64,000 nt of DNA from Tardiphaga sp051811025 (GTDB lineage: Bacteria; Pseudomonadota; Alphaproteobacteria; Rhizobiales; Xanthobacteraceae). The stretch spans positions 4,092,001 through 4,156,000 of the forward strand of contig NZ_JBPWQE010000001.1 of the NCBI RefSeq assembly GCF_051811025.1, in the 5' to 3' direction. The notes under the pieces are model-generated. The model worked only from the letters and a program-made list of their open reading frames with translations. It was not told the origin of the DNA and made no database searches. Numbering within the stretch: the first letter of the stretch is position 1; every line of letters begins with the position of its first letter. Shown here piece after piece: positions 8,364 to 16,353 of the stretch. A program made the translations under genes and the position numbers.

Positions 8364-9155
8364 TCAGCTGTTGAGGATCAACTCGCCGTCGAGATGCTGC
8401 GGAAAGAAAAAGAAGTTGTTGACGTAAGCTTGCCCGGGTTTGCGGCCACCATTGGGCAGCAGCGCATCGCTGTCCTGCATTTCCCCGGCGTTGAAATGAT
8501 CGATGGAGATCACCTCGTCGTCCTGGAGGAAGAAGCCGCGATACGATTTATCGCGAAAGAAATCGAACACCGAGCGGGTCGCCTCGGCGCGGTGGCGATC
8601 CTCTGCCTCGACAAGGAAGACTGGCTGGCACCGGTCGATCAGGCCGACGGCCCCCTGCAAGACACTCAATTCGTGCCCCTCGACGTCCACCTTCACGAAG
8701 GACACGTCCTCGCGTACGACACCATCGAGACGCGCCAATGGAACATGCGTCGTGATCAGTTGCTTCACCGACGGCTCATATTGCTGTTCGAGCGATGCCC
8801 GCCCGTAAACAAGACCATCCTCGCCTTGCGGTGTGTAGAGCTCGGCATCGCCTTCATGATCCGAAAGAGCCACTTCATGAATGCGGACATTAGACGCCGA
8901 GGTACGCCGCAGCAGATCGGCCATCTCATGCGACGGCTCGAACGCATGGACCTGACCGGACAGCCGCGCCAGCTGCTGGGTGTAGAGACCGCAATTGGCG
9001 CCGACATCCACCGTGACAGCACCCTGCGGCACGATCTTGTCGAGATAGGCCAGTTCACGCTCCGCCGATTTGGGACGCTTCATGAAGCGCCAGCGCAGAT
9101 ACATCGACGGGAAGGCATCTTTCAGGAGCTGCTTGGTCCGTTGCGTCGCAGTCAT
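8364..9155 (-). CDS. FkbM-family SAM methyltransferase
   Basis: A 263-aa protein. VDVGANCGLYTQQLA is the SAM-binding motif I, and VSFVKVDVEGHELSVLQG is the FkbM-type post-motif that defines the family. The ATG at 9155 is preceded by AAGGGTGA; the frame is open 28 codons further upstream but without a better ribosome site. FkbM enzymes O-methylate sugars or other acceptors. Lying between ugd and the initiating sugar transferase, it most likely methylates an exopolysaccharide residue. The acceptor is not determinable here. Confidence 0.85.
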   Translation of the reverse strand: MTATQRTKQLLKDAFPSMYLRWRFMKRPKSAERELAYLDKIVPQGAVTVDVGANCGLYTQQLARLSGQVHAFEPSHEMADLLRRTSASNVRIHEVALSDHEGDAELYTPQGEDGLVYGRASLEQQYEPSVKQLITTHVPLARLDGVVREDVSFVKVDVEGHELSVLQGAVGLIDRCQPVFLVEAEDRHRAEATRSVFDFFRDKSYRGFFLQDDEVISIDHFNAGEMQDSDALLPNGGRKPGQAYVNNFFFFPQHLDGELILNS

Positions 9156-9281
9156 GGCTGTCACCCTTCGTTCGAGGCTGGTTTCAAGGCAAAACAATTC
9201 CGGGCGCCGGACGGGGGTCCGCCAGCGCAATGTCTGCAATGTGTGGTGTGATCGATGCCGCCGCTCAATCAGTCGTGGGCA

Positions 9282-10049
9282 TCAGAAGGCATTACCGGAG
9301 AGGAATTCGCGCCGGACGGTCTGCACGATGATCATGATGTCCATACGCATCGACCATTTCTCGATATATTCGAGGTCGTAATCGATGCGCGAGATCGCCC
9401 GTGGCGCCTCCACGGTGCTGCCGCGGCAGCCGCTCACCTGGGCTAGGCCGGTGATGCCGGGCCGTGCGCTGTGACGCGTAAAGTAATACGGCACGAGATC
9501 TTCGTAGAGCACGTTGGCGGCCAGCATGCCCGGTACATGGGGCCGCGGCCCAACCAGAGACATATCGCCCTTGAGCACGTTGATAAGTTGCGGAATTTCG
9601 TCAAGGCTGGTCTTGCGCAGCAGCTTGCCGATCCGCGTCACCCGGGCGTCGCCTTCGACCGTCTGCTGAATGCCGCGCTTGTCGCCGGCATCAGTGCGCA
9701 TCGAGCGGAACTTGTAGATCTTGAAGAACCGGTTGCGGTAGCCGTAGCGATACTGGGTGAAGAACACCGGCCCCGGCGAGGTCGCCTTGATGATGATTGC
9801 GATGGTGATCAGCAGCGGCGCAAGAAACAGCAGGGCCGAGCCTGCGGCCGCAATGTCGAACAATCGCTTGGCAATCGACTCCGACGGCTCACACCGGGCA
9901 ACCCGGTTCGTCCGGCGGCTGCGATAGGCGCTGTTGCGATAGGACCCGTGGCCGGCAAACTCGACCGGCCGCACTGAAATGAACTGCCGCTCCTTCCAGA
10001 GCGGCGTCACCTTGTTGCGATCAAAACCAACTGAAACTGTAGAGGCCAT
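9282..10049 (-). CDS. Undecaprenyl-phosphate sugar phosphotransferase (ExoY/WcaJ type)
   Basis: A 255-aa bacterial sugar transferase. One hydrophobic re-entrant/TM segment (AAAGSALLFLAPLLITIAII, ~68-87) precedes the catalytic core with KIYKFRSMR, TSLDEIPQLINVLKGDMSLVGPRP and RPGITGLAQVSG, all signatures of polyprenyl-phosphate hexose-1-P transferases. It lacks the four-helix N-domain of WbaP, so it is the short ExoY type. It attaches the first sugar phosphate to undecaprenyl phosphate at the inner membrane. It is divergent from the export genes across a 460-bp regulatory gap. Confidence 0.9.
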   Translation of the reverse strand: MASTVSVGFDRNKVTPLWKERQFISVRPVEFAGHGSYRNSAYRSRRTNRVARCEPSESIAKRLFDIAAAGSALLFLAPLLITIAIIIKATSPGPVFFTQYRYGYRNRFFKIYKFRSMRTDAGDKRGIQQTVEGDARVTRIGKLLRKTSLDEIPQLINVLKGDMSLVGPRPHVPGMLAANVLYEDLVPYYFTRHSARPGITGLAQVSGCRGSTVEAPRAISRIDYDLEYIEKWSMRMDIMIIVQTVRREFLSGNAF

Positions 10050-10509
10050 GCTCTCGCTCCCTGCTGGAACTTTGGTGCGCGATAATCAAACAGAAACATG
10101 CCTATGTGGCAGGCATGCGAATTCAGAACCCTTCCCTTCGACGAACATTCGCAATTGCGAAACCATCTTCGTCGATCAGCAAGAACCTTCATCCCTGAAG
10201 ATTTCTTAACTGTGCGAACGAATTAGGGCGGCAAAACGGTATTGGCGTGTAACATTACGCAGTCGCAATATTGATATAATTGTGCGGCGCGCAAAATTCT
10301 TTGTGCACGGAAGCGCTTAGATCGTTTTGTACGTCTATTGCGCTGCATCTCGCTCACAGCAGCCATGCAAAATAATTACACGGCGCAGATCGATGAATTG
10401 CATCGCGTCGCTGCGAGATCGGGTGCATGATCTCCGCAATTAACAAATCGCCACCAAGCGGCAATCGATTCGAGCTTGATTTTTCACTCGATACTAAAGC
10501 GCGCCCATT
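10050..10509. other. Long AT-rich divergent control region of the polysaccharide locus
   Basis: These 460 bases between the initiating sugar transferase and a small membrane-protein gene hold no supported gene. Base composition is visibly lower in GC than the neighbours (for example 10200-10300 and 10360-10380). A 7-bp hairpin (CATGCCT, 7-nt loop, AGGCATG; 10097-10117) lies about 50 bp upstream of the minus-strand start, where it could fall in the leader of that transcript. Promoters for both directions should be here, but I cannot assign -35/-10 boxes with confidence. Confidence 0.5.
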
Positions 10510-10773
10510 ATGTTGCGCACTGAGACTGCTCACTCCGCCAGATATTTCGGCATCGCCATGGTCGCTCGACGAACACCTCAGATGACTACAGGGGACATTT
10601 CATTTCCCCCGCGTGCGATCGCCGTGGATAAGGCGGCGATCTCCAACCCTGTGGATATTTCTGCCAGCGATGTGCGTAACGCATCTGGCCGCAAACTGCG
10701 AAACAGACTTCTTCTTATCAACGCGGCCGTCTGGGTCGTTGTGATCGTCGCCGTTCGCATCATTTTCTTCTGA
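10510..10773 (+). CDS. Small C-terminally anchored membrane protein
   Basis: Up to 87 aa. The C-terminal LLLINAAVWVVVIVAVRIIFF is one transmembrane helix preceded by a basic SGRKLRNR stretch; the N-terminal ~60 residues are soluble and cytoplasmic by the positive-inside rule. The start is unclear: ATG 10510, 10558 and 10582 are all in frame and none has a good ribosome site. It is upstream of the phosphatase gene at the edge of the polysaccharide export cluster. No family is recognised. Confidence 0.45.
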   Translation: MLRTETAHSARYFGIAMVARRTPQMTTGDISFPPRAIAVDKAAISNPVDISASDVRNASGRKLRNRLLLINAAVWVVVIVAVRIIFF

Positions 10774-10867
10774 GCTCATCGCTATCCCCAAAGCTTTATG
10801 AGTCCCAAGGCGTTGCGCGACCGATTGAAATTGACCGCGACGGTTCCCTGATCGTAGCTTGCGCGAA

Positions 10868-11596
10868 ATGCCGCGCTCCCTCTCCAGGTCAGTTTCGAAC
10901 AAGGCGGCGCTGCCGCCCGATACGCGTATCTATGCCATCGGTGACATTCACGGACGCGCCGACCTGCTGCAGGAAACCATCGCGCGTATCGATGAGGACA
11001 TTCAGCGTCGCCCGATCGCCTATGCGGCGGAGGTCTATATCGGCGATTACATTGATCGTGGCGCGGATTCGAAAGGCGTGATTGATTTGCTGGCAGTCCG
11101 CATGGTTCACAACCATGCAATCTGCCTACGTGGCAATCACGAAGCCATCATGGAAGACTTCCTAGAGGATGCCAGCGTGCTTGAGCACTGGCGCCAACTG
11201 GGCGGACTTCAGACTCTCGCGTCTTATGGCGTTTCACCATCGCGCACGGCAACGGCGAGCGACGTGCAGAACGCCTTTCACGCCGCATTCCCTCCGGCGC
11301 ATGACGCTTTCTTGCGTTGCCTACGGAACAATATCAGATGCGGCGACTTTCTGTTCGTTCATGCGGGCATTCGCCCGAATGTGCCGCTGTCGTCTCAAGA
11401 TCCGCATGATCTGATGTGGATCAGGGACGAGTTTCTGGATTCGAAGCGCGATCATGGCGTCTATGTGGTGCACGGACACACGCCGGTTCCCCATGCGGAT
11501 ATTAGAGATAACCGTGTGAATATTGACACAGGTGCGTGGCGCAGCGGCATCCTCACGTGCATCGCCATCGAAGGCACAGAGATTCTGGTTCTCTAA
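10868..11596 (+). CDS. PPP-family metallophosphoesterase
   Basis: About 242 aa with the full set of PPP-type metal motifs: GDIHGR, GDYIDRG, RGNHE and a late VVHGHTPV. This is the calcineurin-like Ser/Thr phosphatase / ApaH-like fold; the two-metal site should be active. The start is ATG 10868, or TTG 10859. It lies between the initiating transferase and the Wza-like gene, and a strong hairpin follows it, so it is probably its own unit. It could dephosphorylate a protein or a nucleotide; a link to the nearby tyrosine kinase is speculative. Confidence 0.8.
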   Translation: MPRSLSRSVSNKAALPPDTRIYAIGDIHGRADLLQETIARIDEDIQRRPIAYAAEVYIGDYIDRGADSKGVIDLLAVRMVHNHAICLRGNHEAIMEDFLEDASVLEHWRQLGGLQTLASYGVSPSRTATASDVQNAFHAAFPPAHDAFLRCLRNNIRCGDFLFVHAGIRPNVPLSSQDPHDLMWIRDEFLDSKRDHGVYVVHGHTPVPHADIRDNRVNIDTGAWRSGILTCIAIEGTEILVL

Positions 11597-11617
11597 GAAG
11601 ACATTAGTACGCAATCT

Positions 11618-11636
11618 GCGCACTCTCTGAGTGCGC
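11618..11636 (+). terminator. Hairpin after phosphatase gene
   Basis: GCGCACTC and GAGTGCGC form a perfect 8-bp stem around a TCT loop, 21 nt after the phosphatase stop. CACATTCTTT follows, so this is a reasonable intrinsic terminator separating the phosphatase from the export genes. Confidence 0.55.
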
Positions 11637-11673
11637 CACATTCTTTCGCCGCTTTTTGCCGGACACTCTCGCG

Positions 11674-11726
11674 CAATTGTCGTCTGCATCAATTGTCATC
11701 GAATTGATGCAGATGATCACAATTGT
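11674..11726. promoter_or_regulatory. CAATTGT cluster with 10-bp inverted repeat upstream of the export operon
   Basis: Three CAATTGT elements lie at 11674-11680, 11690-11696 and 11720-11726. The middle one sits inside a perfect 10-bp inverted repeat, TGCATCAATT / AATTGATGCA (11685-11694 and 11702-11711, 7-nt spacer). The whole array ends 20 bp before the Wza-like start codon. It could be a repressor or activator operator, or a leader hairpin. The regulator is not known. Confidence 0.5.
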
Positions 11727-11745
11727 ATTGTGTTGGGGGTCTAAC

Positions 11746-12327
11746 ATGTTGCGAACGAACCGATGCGCCGGCATTTTGATAGTACCGGTGCTTTCATTCT
11801 TTCTTGCTAGCGTCGCTCCGTCGATCGCGCTCGCGCAGGACCAGCGGGTTTCTGCAGCCTCACCGTCAGGCACCTATCTTCTTGGGCCGACTGATCGCGT
11901 TCGTCTGAAGGTTTATGGCGAAGCTGATATCACTGGCGAATATGAGGTCGACAGCAACGGGTTTGTATCGATTCCACTTGCGGGCCACGTGAAGGCCGCT
12001 GGCCTGACCACACGGCAACTGGAAAAGGGCATCGCGTCCGCGCTCGCCAAGGGAATCGTGCGAGACCCACGTGTAAATGTGGAAATCGCGCTGTATCGCC
12101 CCTTCTATATCCTCGGCGAAGTGAAGAAGAGCGGCGAATATCCTTATCGCATGGGTCTCACCGTGATGGATGCGGTCGCGACCGCGGGTGGATTCACCTA
12201 TCGCGCCAATGAGAACAAAGTATATTTGCGGCGGTCAGGCGCAACGGTCGAAGAGATCTATGCTCTCGATTCACCCGTGCTGATATTTCCCGGCGACAAT
12301 GTTCGTGTCCCGGAACGATACTTCTGA
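11746..12327 (+). CDS. Polysaccharide export protein, Wza/ExoF-like
   Basis: A 193-aa periplasmic/outer-membrane protein. The start at ATG 11746 follows GGGGGT and gives a signal peptide (MLRTNRCAGILIVPVLSFFL..., cleaved after ALA). YLLGPTDRVRLKVYGEADITGEYEVDSNG is the Poly_export (PES) motif, followed by a SLBB-like segment FYILGEVKKSGEYPYR. No lipobox Cys is seen, so it is the short non-lipoprotein type. It should form the export channel or its periplasmic vestibule with the downstream Wzc-like protein. Confidence 0.9.
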   Translation: MLRTNRCAGILIVPVLSFFLASVAPSIALAQDQRVSAASPSGTYLLGPTDRVRLKVYGEADITGEYEVDSNGFVSIPLAGHVKAAGLTTRQLEKGIASALAKGIVRDPRVNVEIALYRPFYILGEVKKSGEYPYRMGLTVMDAVATAGGFTYRANENKVYLRRSGATVEEIYALDSPVLIFPGDNVRVPERYF

Positions 12328-12635
12328 ACTCATCATTTTGATTTTGTCTGATGTGTAGTGACCGACGCGCGCCTTCATGTCGCGCGTCGCCATAGTCTCG
12401 ACTTTTTGCAATGCGTATTCTTGTGCAGTGCGACGAACTTTACTTCGTACTTCGCATTGTGGGCAGCAAAGAGAAACACGTTTCATCAGACGAGTGTTGA
12501 GTGCGCTGGTGGGGGCGCGACATTCATCACGGACTTGCTGAGTTTGTAAGCTCCGGGATGAATTTCTAAGCGGCAATCAAGTCTCGACGACAATTCGATA
12601 GCGGAGGAATGCAAATCCTTCGCAAGGGATGAGTG
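12328..12635. other. Gap between export protein and barrel gene
   Basis: These 308 bases hold a hairpin shortly after the export gene and otherwise no convincing gene; short frames on both strands lack ribosome sites. The right end carries AAGGGA at 12624-12629, the ribosome site of the barrel gene. A promoter for the long downstream operon may lie here. Confidence 0.4.
12364..12388 (+). terminator. GC hairpin downstream of the Wza-like gene
   Basis: GACGCGCG and CGCGCGTC pair over 8 bp around a 9-nt loop, starting 37 nt after the stop. The nearest T-run (ACTTTTTG) is about 20 nt further on, so termination may be inefficient. Confidence 0.35.
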
Positions 12636-14060
12636 ATGAAATGTACGTTTGCATCAGCAGGATCGGATGCGATCAGCGAAGGATCGGAAGGGCTGCGGCC
12701 GATTCCCGTCACGCGCCGCGCTCTCCGTATCGCGCCCTGGCCGGTCACGGCGATTCTGCTCGGTATTGCATCACCCGCCAATGCCCAGGCTATCCCGGCA
12801 ACCAGCGACGAACTCGCGCCGCCCTGGAATTCGCAACGCATCTTCGAACCGACCGCGCTGCCCGATCTGGTCGACCGGGATAATCGCGAAGAAGTAGCGC
12901 CCGAGGATATGCCAGTGAAAAAACGACAGCAACCTGGCTATGAACCCGTCGGCATCCGCCAGGGATCCTGGATGTTCAATCCGTCGCTGATGACGGGCGC
13001 GCTCTATGACAGCAATGTGTTTGCCTCGAACACCCAGAAGCGCGGCGACGTCGCGGCGGTGATCGAACCGAGCCTGCGTGCCCACACGCTGTGGGAACGA
13101 CACGGCATCGACATCAAGCTCAATTCACGAACCACGGCCTATAATGAAAACTCGAGTCTCGACCAGACCGATGTGAGCCTGAAGGGCGCCGGCTGGATCG
13201 ATATCGCCAACGATATGGTCGTACTGGGCAGTTTCCAGATCGCGCATCTCAACGAGGGTGTCGGCTCGCTGAGCTCGCCCTCCAATGCCGTGACGCCGAC
13301 TCCTTATAATTTGATGTCTGGCGACCTGACCGTCCGCAAGGAGTTCAACCGGCTGGCGACATCGATCGGCGCACGCGTCGACTCCTACGATTACGGCACG
13401 GCACGTGCGCAGGATGGCAGTCTGATCGACCAGAGCAGCCGCGACGGCCAGATCTATGCGCTTCATGGGCGTGTCGATTATGCATTCTCGCCTGTGCTCG
13501 GCTGGTTCGGCGGCGTCGAAGGCAACCAGCGCAACATCCGCGGCGTGCCCGGCCAGACGCTGGACTCCACCGGCTATCGCGCTTTGTCCGGCTTGACCGT
13601 CGGTTTCGGCAATCTGCTCCGCGGCGAATTTGGCGGCGGCTATGTCGAGCAGCGCTTCGACAATCCTCTGATCGGCACCGTCGACGGGCCATCCTATCGC
13701 GCCAAGCTCACATGGAGCCCGACGCGATTGATGGACATCCACGTCAAGGCCGAACAGCTGGTCACGCAGACATCCGATACCAGCTCGACCGGCGTGCTGG
13801 CCAATGCCGTGCAGGTCGGCGTCGACTACGAACTGCGTCGCAACATCATCCTGTCGCTGGCAGGCGCCTATGAGATCGATCGCTTCTTCGGCCAGGCGCG
13901 CAAGGATCGCGTGACCACGACCAATGCCAGCGTGAAGTATCTGATGAACCGCTTCAGCGCGATCTCGGCCTATCACCGCTACACATCGCGCGACAGCGAT
14001 ATACCCACCTTCAGTTACGACAAACATCAGGTAGGGCTCAATGTTACAGCGCAATTTTGA
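12636..14060 (+). CDS. Outer-membrane beta-barrel protein of the polysaccharide locus
   Basis: A 474-aa protein. The ATG at 12636 lies 6 nt after AAGGGA. A long N-region precedes a hydrophobic signal core (WPVTAILLGIASPANA, ~36-51). The body alternates polar and hydrophobic residues with many aromatic turns (FNPSLMTGALYDSNVF, AYHRYTSRDSD) and ends in VTAQF, the terminal Phe expected for BAM-dependent barrels. It resembles the BBP2-type outer-membrane proteins found in alphaproteobacterial exopolysaccharide clusters. Its last 20 bases overlap the kinase gene, implying coupled expression. It may act as a polymer exit port or scaffold. Confidence 0.8.
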   Translation: MKCTFASAGSDAISEGSEGLRPIPVTRRALRIAPWPVTAILLGIASPANAQAIPATSDELAPPWNSQRIFEPTALPDLVDRDNREEVAPEDMPVKKRQQPGYEPVGIRQGSWMFNPSLMTGALYDSNVFASNTQKRGDVAAVIEPSLRAHTLWERHGIDIKLNSRTTAYNENSSLDQTDVSLKGAGWIDIANDMVVLGSFQIAHLNEGVGSLSSPSNAVTPTPYNLMSGDLTVRKEFNRLATSIGARVDSYDYGTARAQDGSLIDQSSRDGQIYALHGRVDYAFSPVLGWFGGVEGNQRNIRGVPGQTLDSTGYRALSGLTVGFGNLLRGEFGGGYVEQRFDNPLIGTVDGPSYRAKLTWSPTRLMDIHVKAEQLVTQTSDTSSTGVLANAVQVGVDYELRRNIILSLAGAYEIDRFFGQARKDRVTTTNASVKYLMNRFSAISAYHRYTSRDSDIPTFSYDKHQVGLNVTAQF

Positions 14061-16353
14061 CCAGCCTTATCCGGCGGCACCGGAACCGGTTCCGACCGCC
14101 GTTGCCGGTTGGCAGGCGCCGACCGTCGACCTGCGGGAAATGGCGCGCATCCTGCGCCGGCGCTGGCGCGCGGTCGTGCTGCCCGCCGCCGTACTGGCCG
14201 GGATCGCCCTGGCCTATGTGGTGACAGCCACTACACTCTATACTGCGAACTCCACCGTACTGGTCGATCCCCGGCGCGCCAATGTGGTCGAAACCAATCA
14301 GTCGGTGCTGACCAATTTCGGCACAGACGATGCGACCATCGAGAGCCAGACGCTGCTGATCCAGTCGCTCACGATCCTGCAGCGCGTGGTCGACAAGTTG
14401 AAGCTGACGCAGGATCTCGAGTTCATGCCGAAGCCCGGCCTGCTCGATCCGATCCGCAATCTGTTCCGCAGCAGCAGCCCGGTCGATGGCGTGAGCCCCG
14501 AAGACGCCGCGCGTGCATACTCTATATATCTGCTCCAGCGCCGCATGAAGGTGACACGACAAGGCACGACATTCCTGGTCGATATCGCCGTCAGCTCGGA
14601 ATCGCCGCAGAAAGCCGCGACCATCGCCAATGCGGTGGCTGACGCCTATTTCGAGGAACAGGTCCGCGCCAAATTCGACGCGACGCGCATCGCAGCCAAA
14701 TGGCTCGGCGGCCAGATCGATGCGTTGAAGAACCGCGTCGTCACCTCCGAACAGGCCGTCGCGGACTATCGTTCCGCCAATAACCTCGCGGTCTCGCAGG
14801 GCGTGACGGTCAACGACCAGCAGATCACCGATCTCAACAGCAAGCTGATTGCTGCCCGGGTGCAGACCGCCGAGGCGCGTGCCAAGTTCGATCAGGTGCA
14901 GCAATTGGCGAAAACCGGCGGCGATGCCGGCGGGCTCAATGCCGCCGTCTCCTCGGAGATGGTGACCAAGCTGCGCGCGCAATATGCCGATATCGCCAAG
15001 AACGAAGCCGACCTGACCAGCAAATATGGTCCGCGGCATCCGCAGGTCGCCAATGTGCGGGCGCAGCTCAAGGACACGCAGCGGCTGATCAACGAGGAAA
15101 TCGGGCGAATCGTGCAGGGCACGGCGCATGATTATGACGTTGCGAAATCGCGCGAGGCGTCGCTACAGGACAGTTTCGACAAGCTGCAGGGCGTCTCCAG
15201 CACGTCCGGTCAGGCCGTGGTCCGGTTGCATGAGCTGCAGCGCGAGGCCGAGGCCAATCGCACGCTCTATGAGTCATATCTGGCGCGCTCGAAGGAGACG
15301 ACGGCGCAGGAAAGCCTGGAGATGCCGGACTCCCGCATCGTCAGCTTTGCCAGCATCCCGCTCAAGCCCTCCGCGCCGAAGACGATGCTTATTCTCGGCT
15401 TTGCCATACTGCTCGGCCTCGGCGGAGGCACGGTGCTGGCATTCCTGACCGACTATCTCGACGGGCGTATCAAGACCCTCGAACAGGCCGAAGAGATTTC
15501 GGGCGTTCCTGCGCTGGCCGCTCTACCCTCGATCAGCAGTCGCGAACTCGCCGGGCGTGCCAAACGCGGCCGCACCGAACTCGGAAATTACGATCCGCGC
15601 ACCATGCGACTGCTGCCGGCTGCATTGCAGCCACCACTGATGCGCTATGCCATCGAGGAGCCCGGCACATTCTTCGCCGAAGCGATTCGTGCCGTGCGTC
15701 TGGCGATCCAGCGTGCGCGCAAGATCGACACGGTCAAGGTCGTGCTGGTGACGTCGGGCCTCGAAAGTGAAGGCAAGACAACCTTCGCCGGCAATCTCGC
15801 TTTGTCCTTCGCCACGCTCGGCATCAAGACGCTACTAATCGACGGCGATCTGCGCAATCCCGGCCTGACCCGCGCCGTCAGCCCCAATGCCGATGCCGGC
15901 CTCCTGCAGGTGGCAACCGGCGAAGTGACGCTGGAGCGCGCCATCCTGCTCGATCGCAGCACCGGCCTCTCGATCCTGCCCTCGCCTGCCATCAAGGACG
16001 TCGATGCCATCACCGAGCTGATGTTCTCCGAGCAGATCGTCGACATCCTCGAGCGCCTGAAGTCGCATTATGAACTGATCATCATCGACTCGCCGCCGCT
16101 GATTCCGCTGGTCGACGGCCGCGCGCTGGCCGAACTCGCCGACCGCATCCTGCTGGCCATGGCCTGGAATCAGACACCGCGCGAAGTCGTCGCCCACACG
16201 ATGGAGCTGCTGGCTCCGGTGCATGATCGCATTCTCGGCACCGTGCTGACCCAGGTCGATCTCAGCAAGATCCGCTTCTATGACTATTATCGCAGCTCGG
16301 CCTATCTGAAGCCCTATGGCGTCGCCGCCGCCAGTGCGGGGGCTGCGCGTTGA
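14041..16353 (+). CDS. Polysaccharide co-polymerase with tyrosine autokinase (Wzc/ExoP-like)
   Basis: A 770-aa inner-membrane protein. The Wzz domain (from VDLREMARILRRRW) has TM1 ~46-66, a long coiled-coil periplasmic region and TM2 ~447-470 with the proline-rich LKPSAPKTMLILG. The cytoplasmic BY-kinase domain has Walker A SGLESEGKTT (572-581), Walker A' LLIDGDL (~598-604) and Walker B LIIIDSPP (~679-686). The C-terminal Tyr cluster, RFYDYYRSSAYLKPYG (five Tyr at ~747-759), is the autophosphorylation tail. It controls chain length and export of the polymer. The gene starts 20 bp inside the barrel gene. Confidence 0.95.
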   Translation: MLQRNFDQPYPAAPEPVPTAVAGWQAPTVDLREMARILRRRWRAVVLPAAVLAGIALAYVVTATTLYTANSTVLVDPRRANVVETNQSVLTNFGTDDATIESQTLLIQSLTILQRVVDKLKLTQDLEFMPKPGLLDPIRNLFRSSSPVDGVSPEDAARAYSIYLLQRRMKVTRQGTTFLVDIAVSSESPQKAATIANAVADAYFEEQVRAKFDATRIAAKWLGGQIDALKNRVVTSEQAVADYRSANNLAVSQGVTVNDQQITDLNSKLIAARVQTAEARAKFDQVQQLAKTGGDAGGLNAAVSSEMVTKLRAQYADIAKNEADLTSKYGPRHPQVANVRAQLKDTQRLINEEIGRIVQGTAHDYDVAKSREASLQDSFDKLQGVSSTSGQAVVRLHELQREAEANRTLYESYLARSKETTAQESLEMPDSRIVSFASIPLKPSAPKTMLILGFAILLGLGGGTVLAFLTDYLDGRIKTLEQAEEISGVPALAALPSISSRELAGRAKRGRTELGNYDPRTMRLLPAALQPPLMRYAIEEPGTFFAEAIRAVRLAIQRARKIDTVKVVLVTSGLESEGKTTFAGNLALSFATLGIKTLLIDGDLRNPGLTRAVSPNADAGLLQVATGEVTLERAILLDRSTGLSILPSPAIKDVDAITELMFSEQIVDILERLKSHYELIIIDSPPLIPLVDGRALAELADRILLAMAWNQTPREVVAHTMELLAPVHDRILGTVLTQVDLSKIRFYDYYRSSAYLKPYGVAAASAGAAR

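Noticed and set aside
12358..12549. GTG-initiated 63-codon frame after the Wza-like gene
   Set aside because: It lacks a ribosome site and overlaps the hairpin at 12364-12388.
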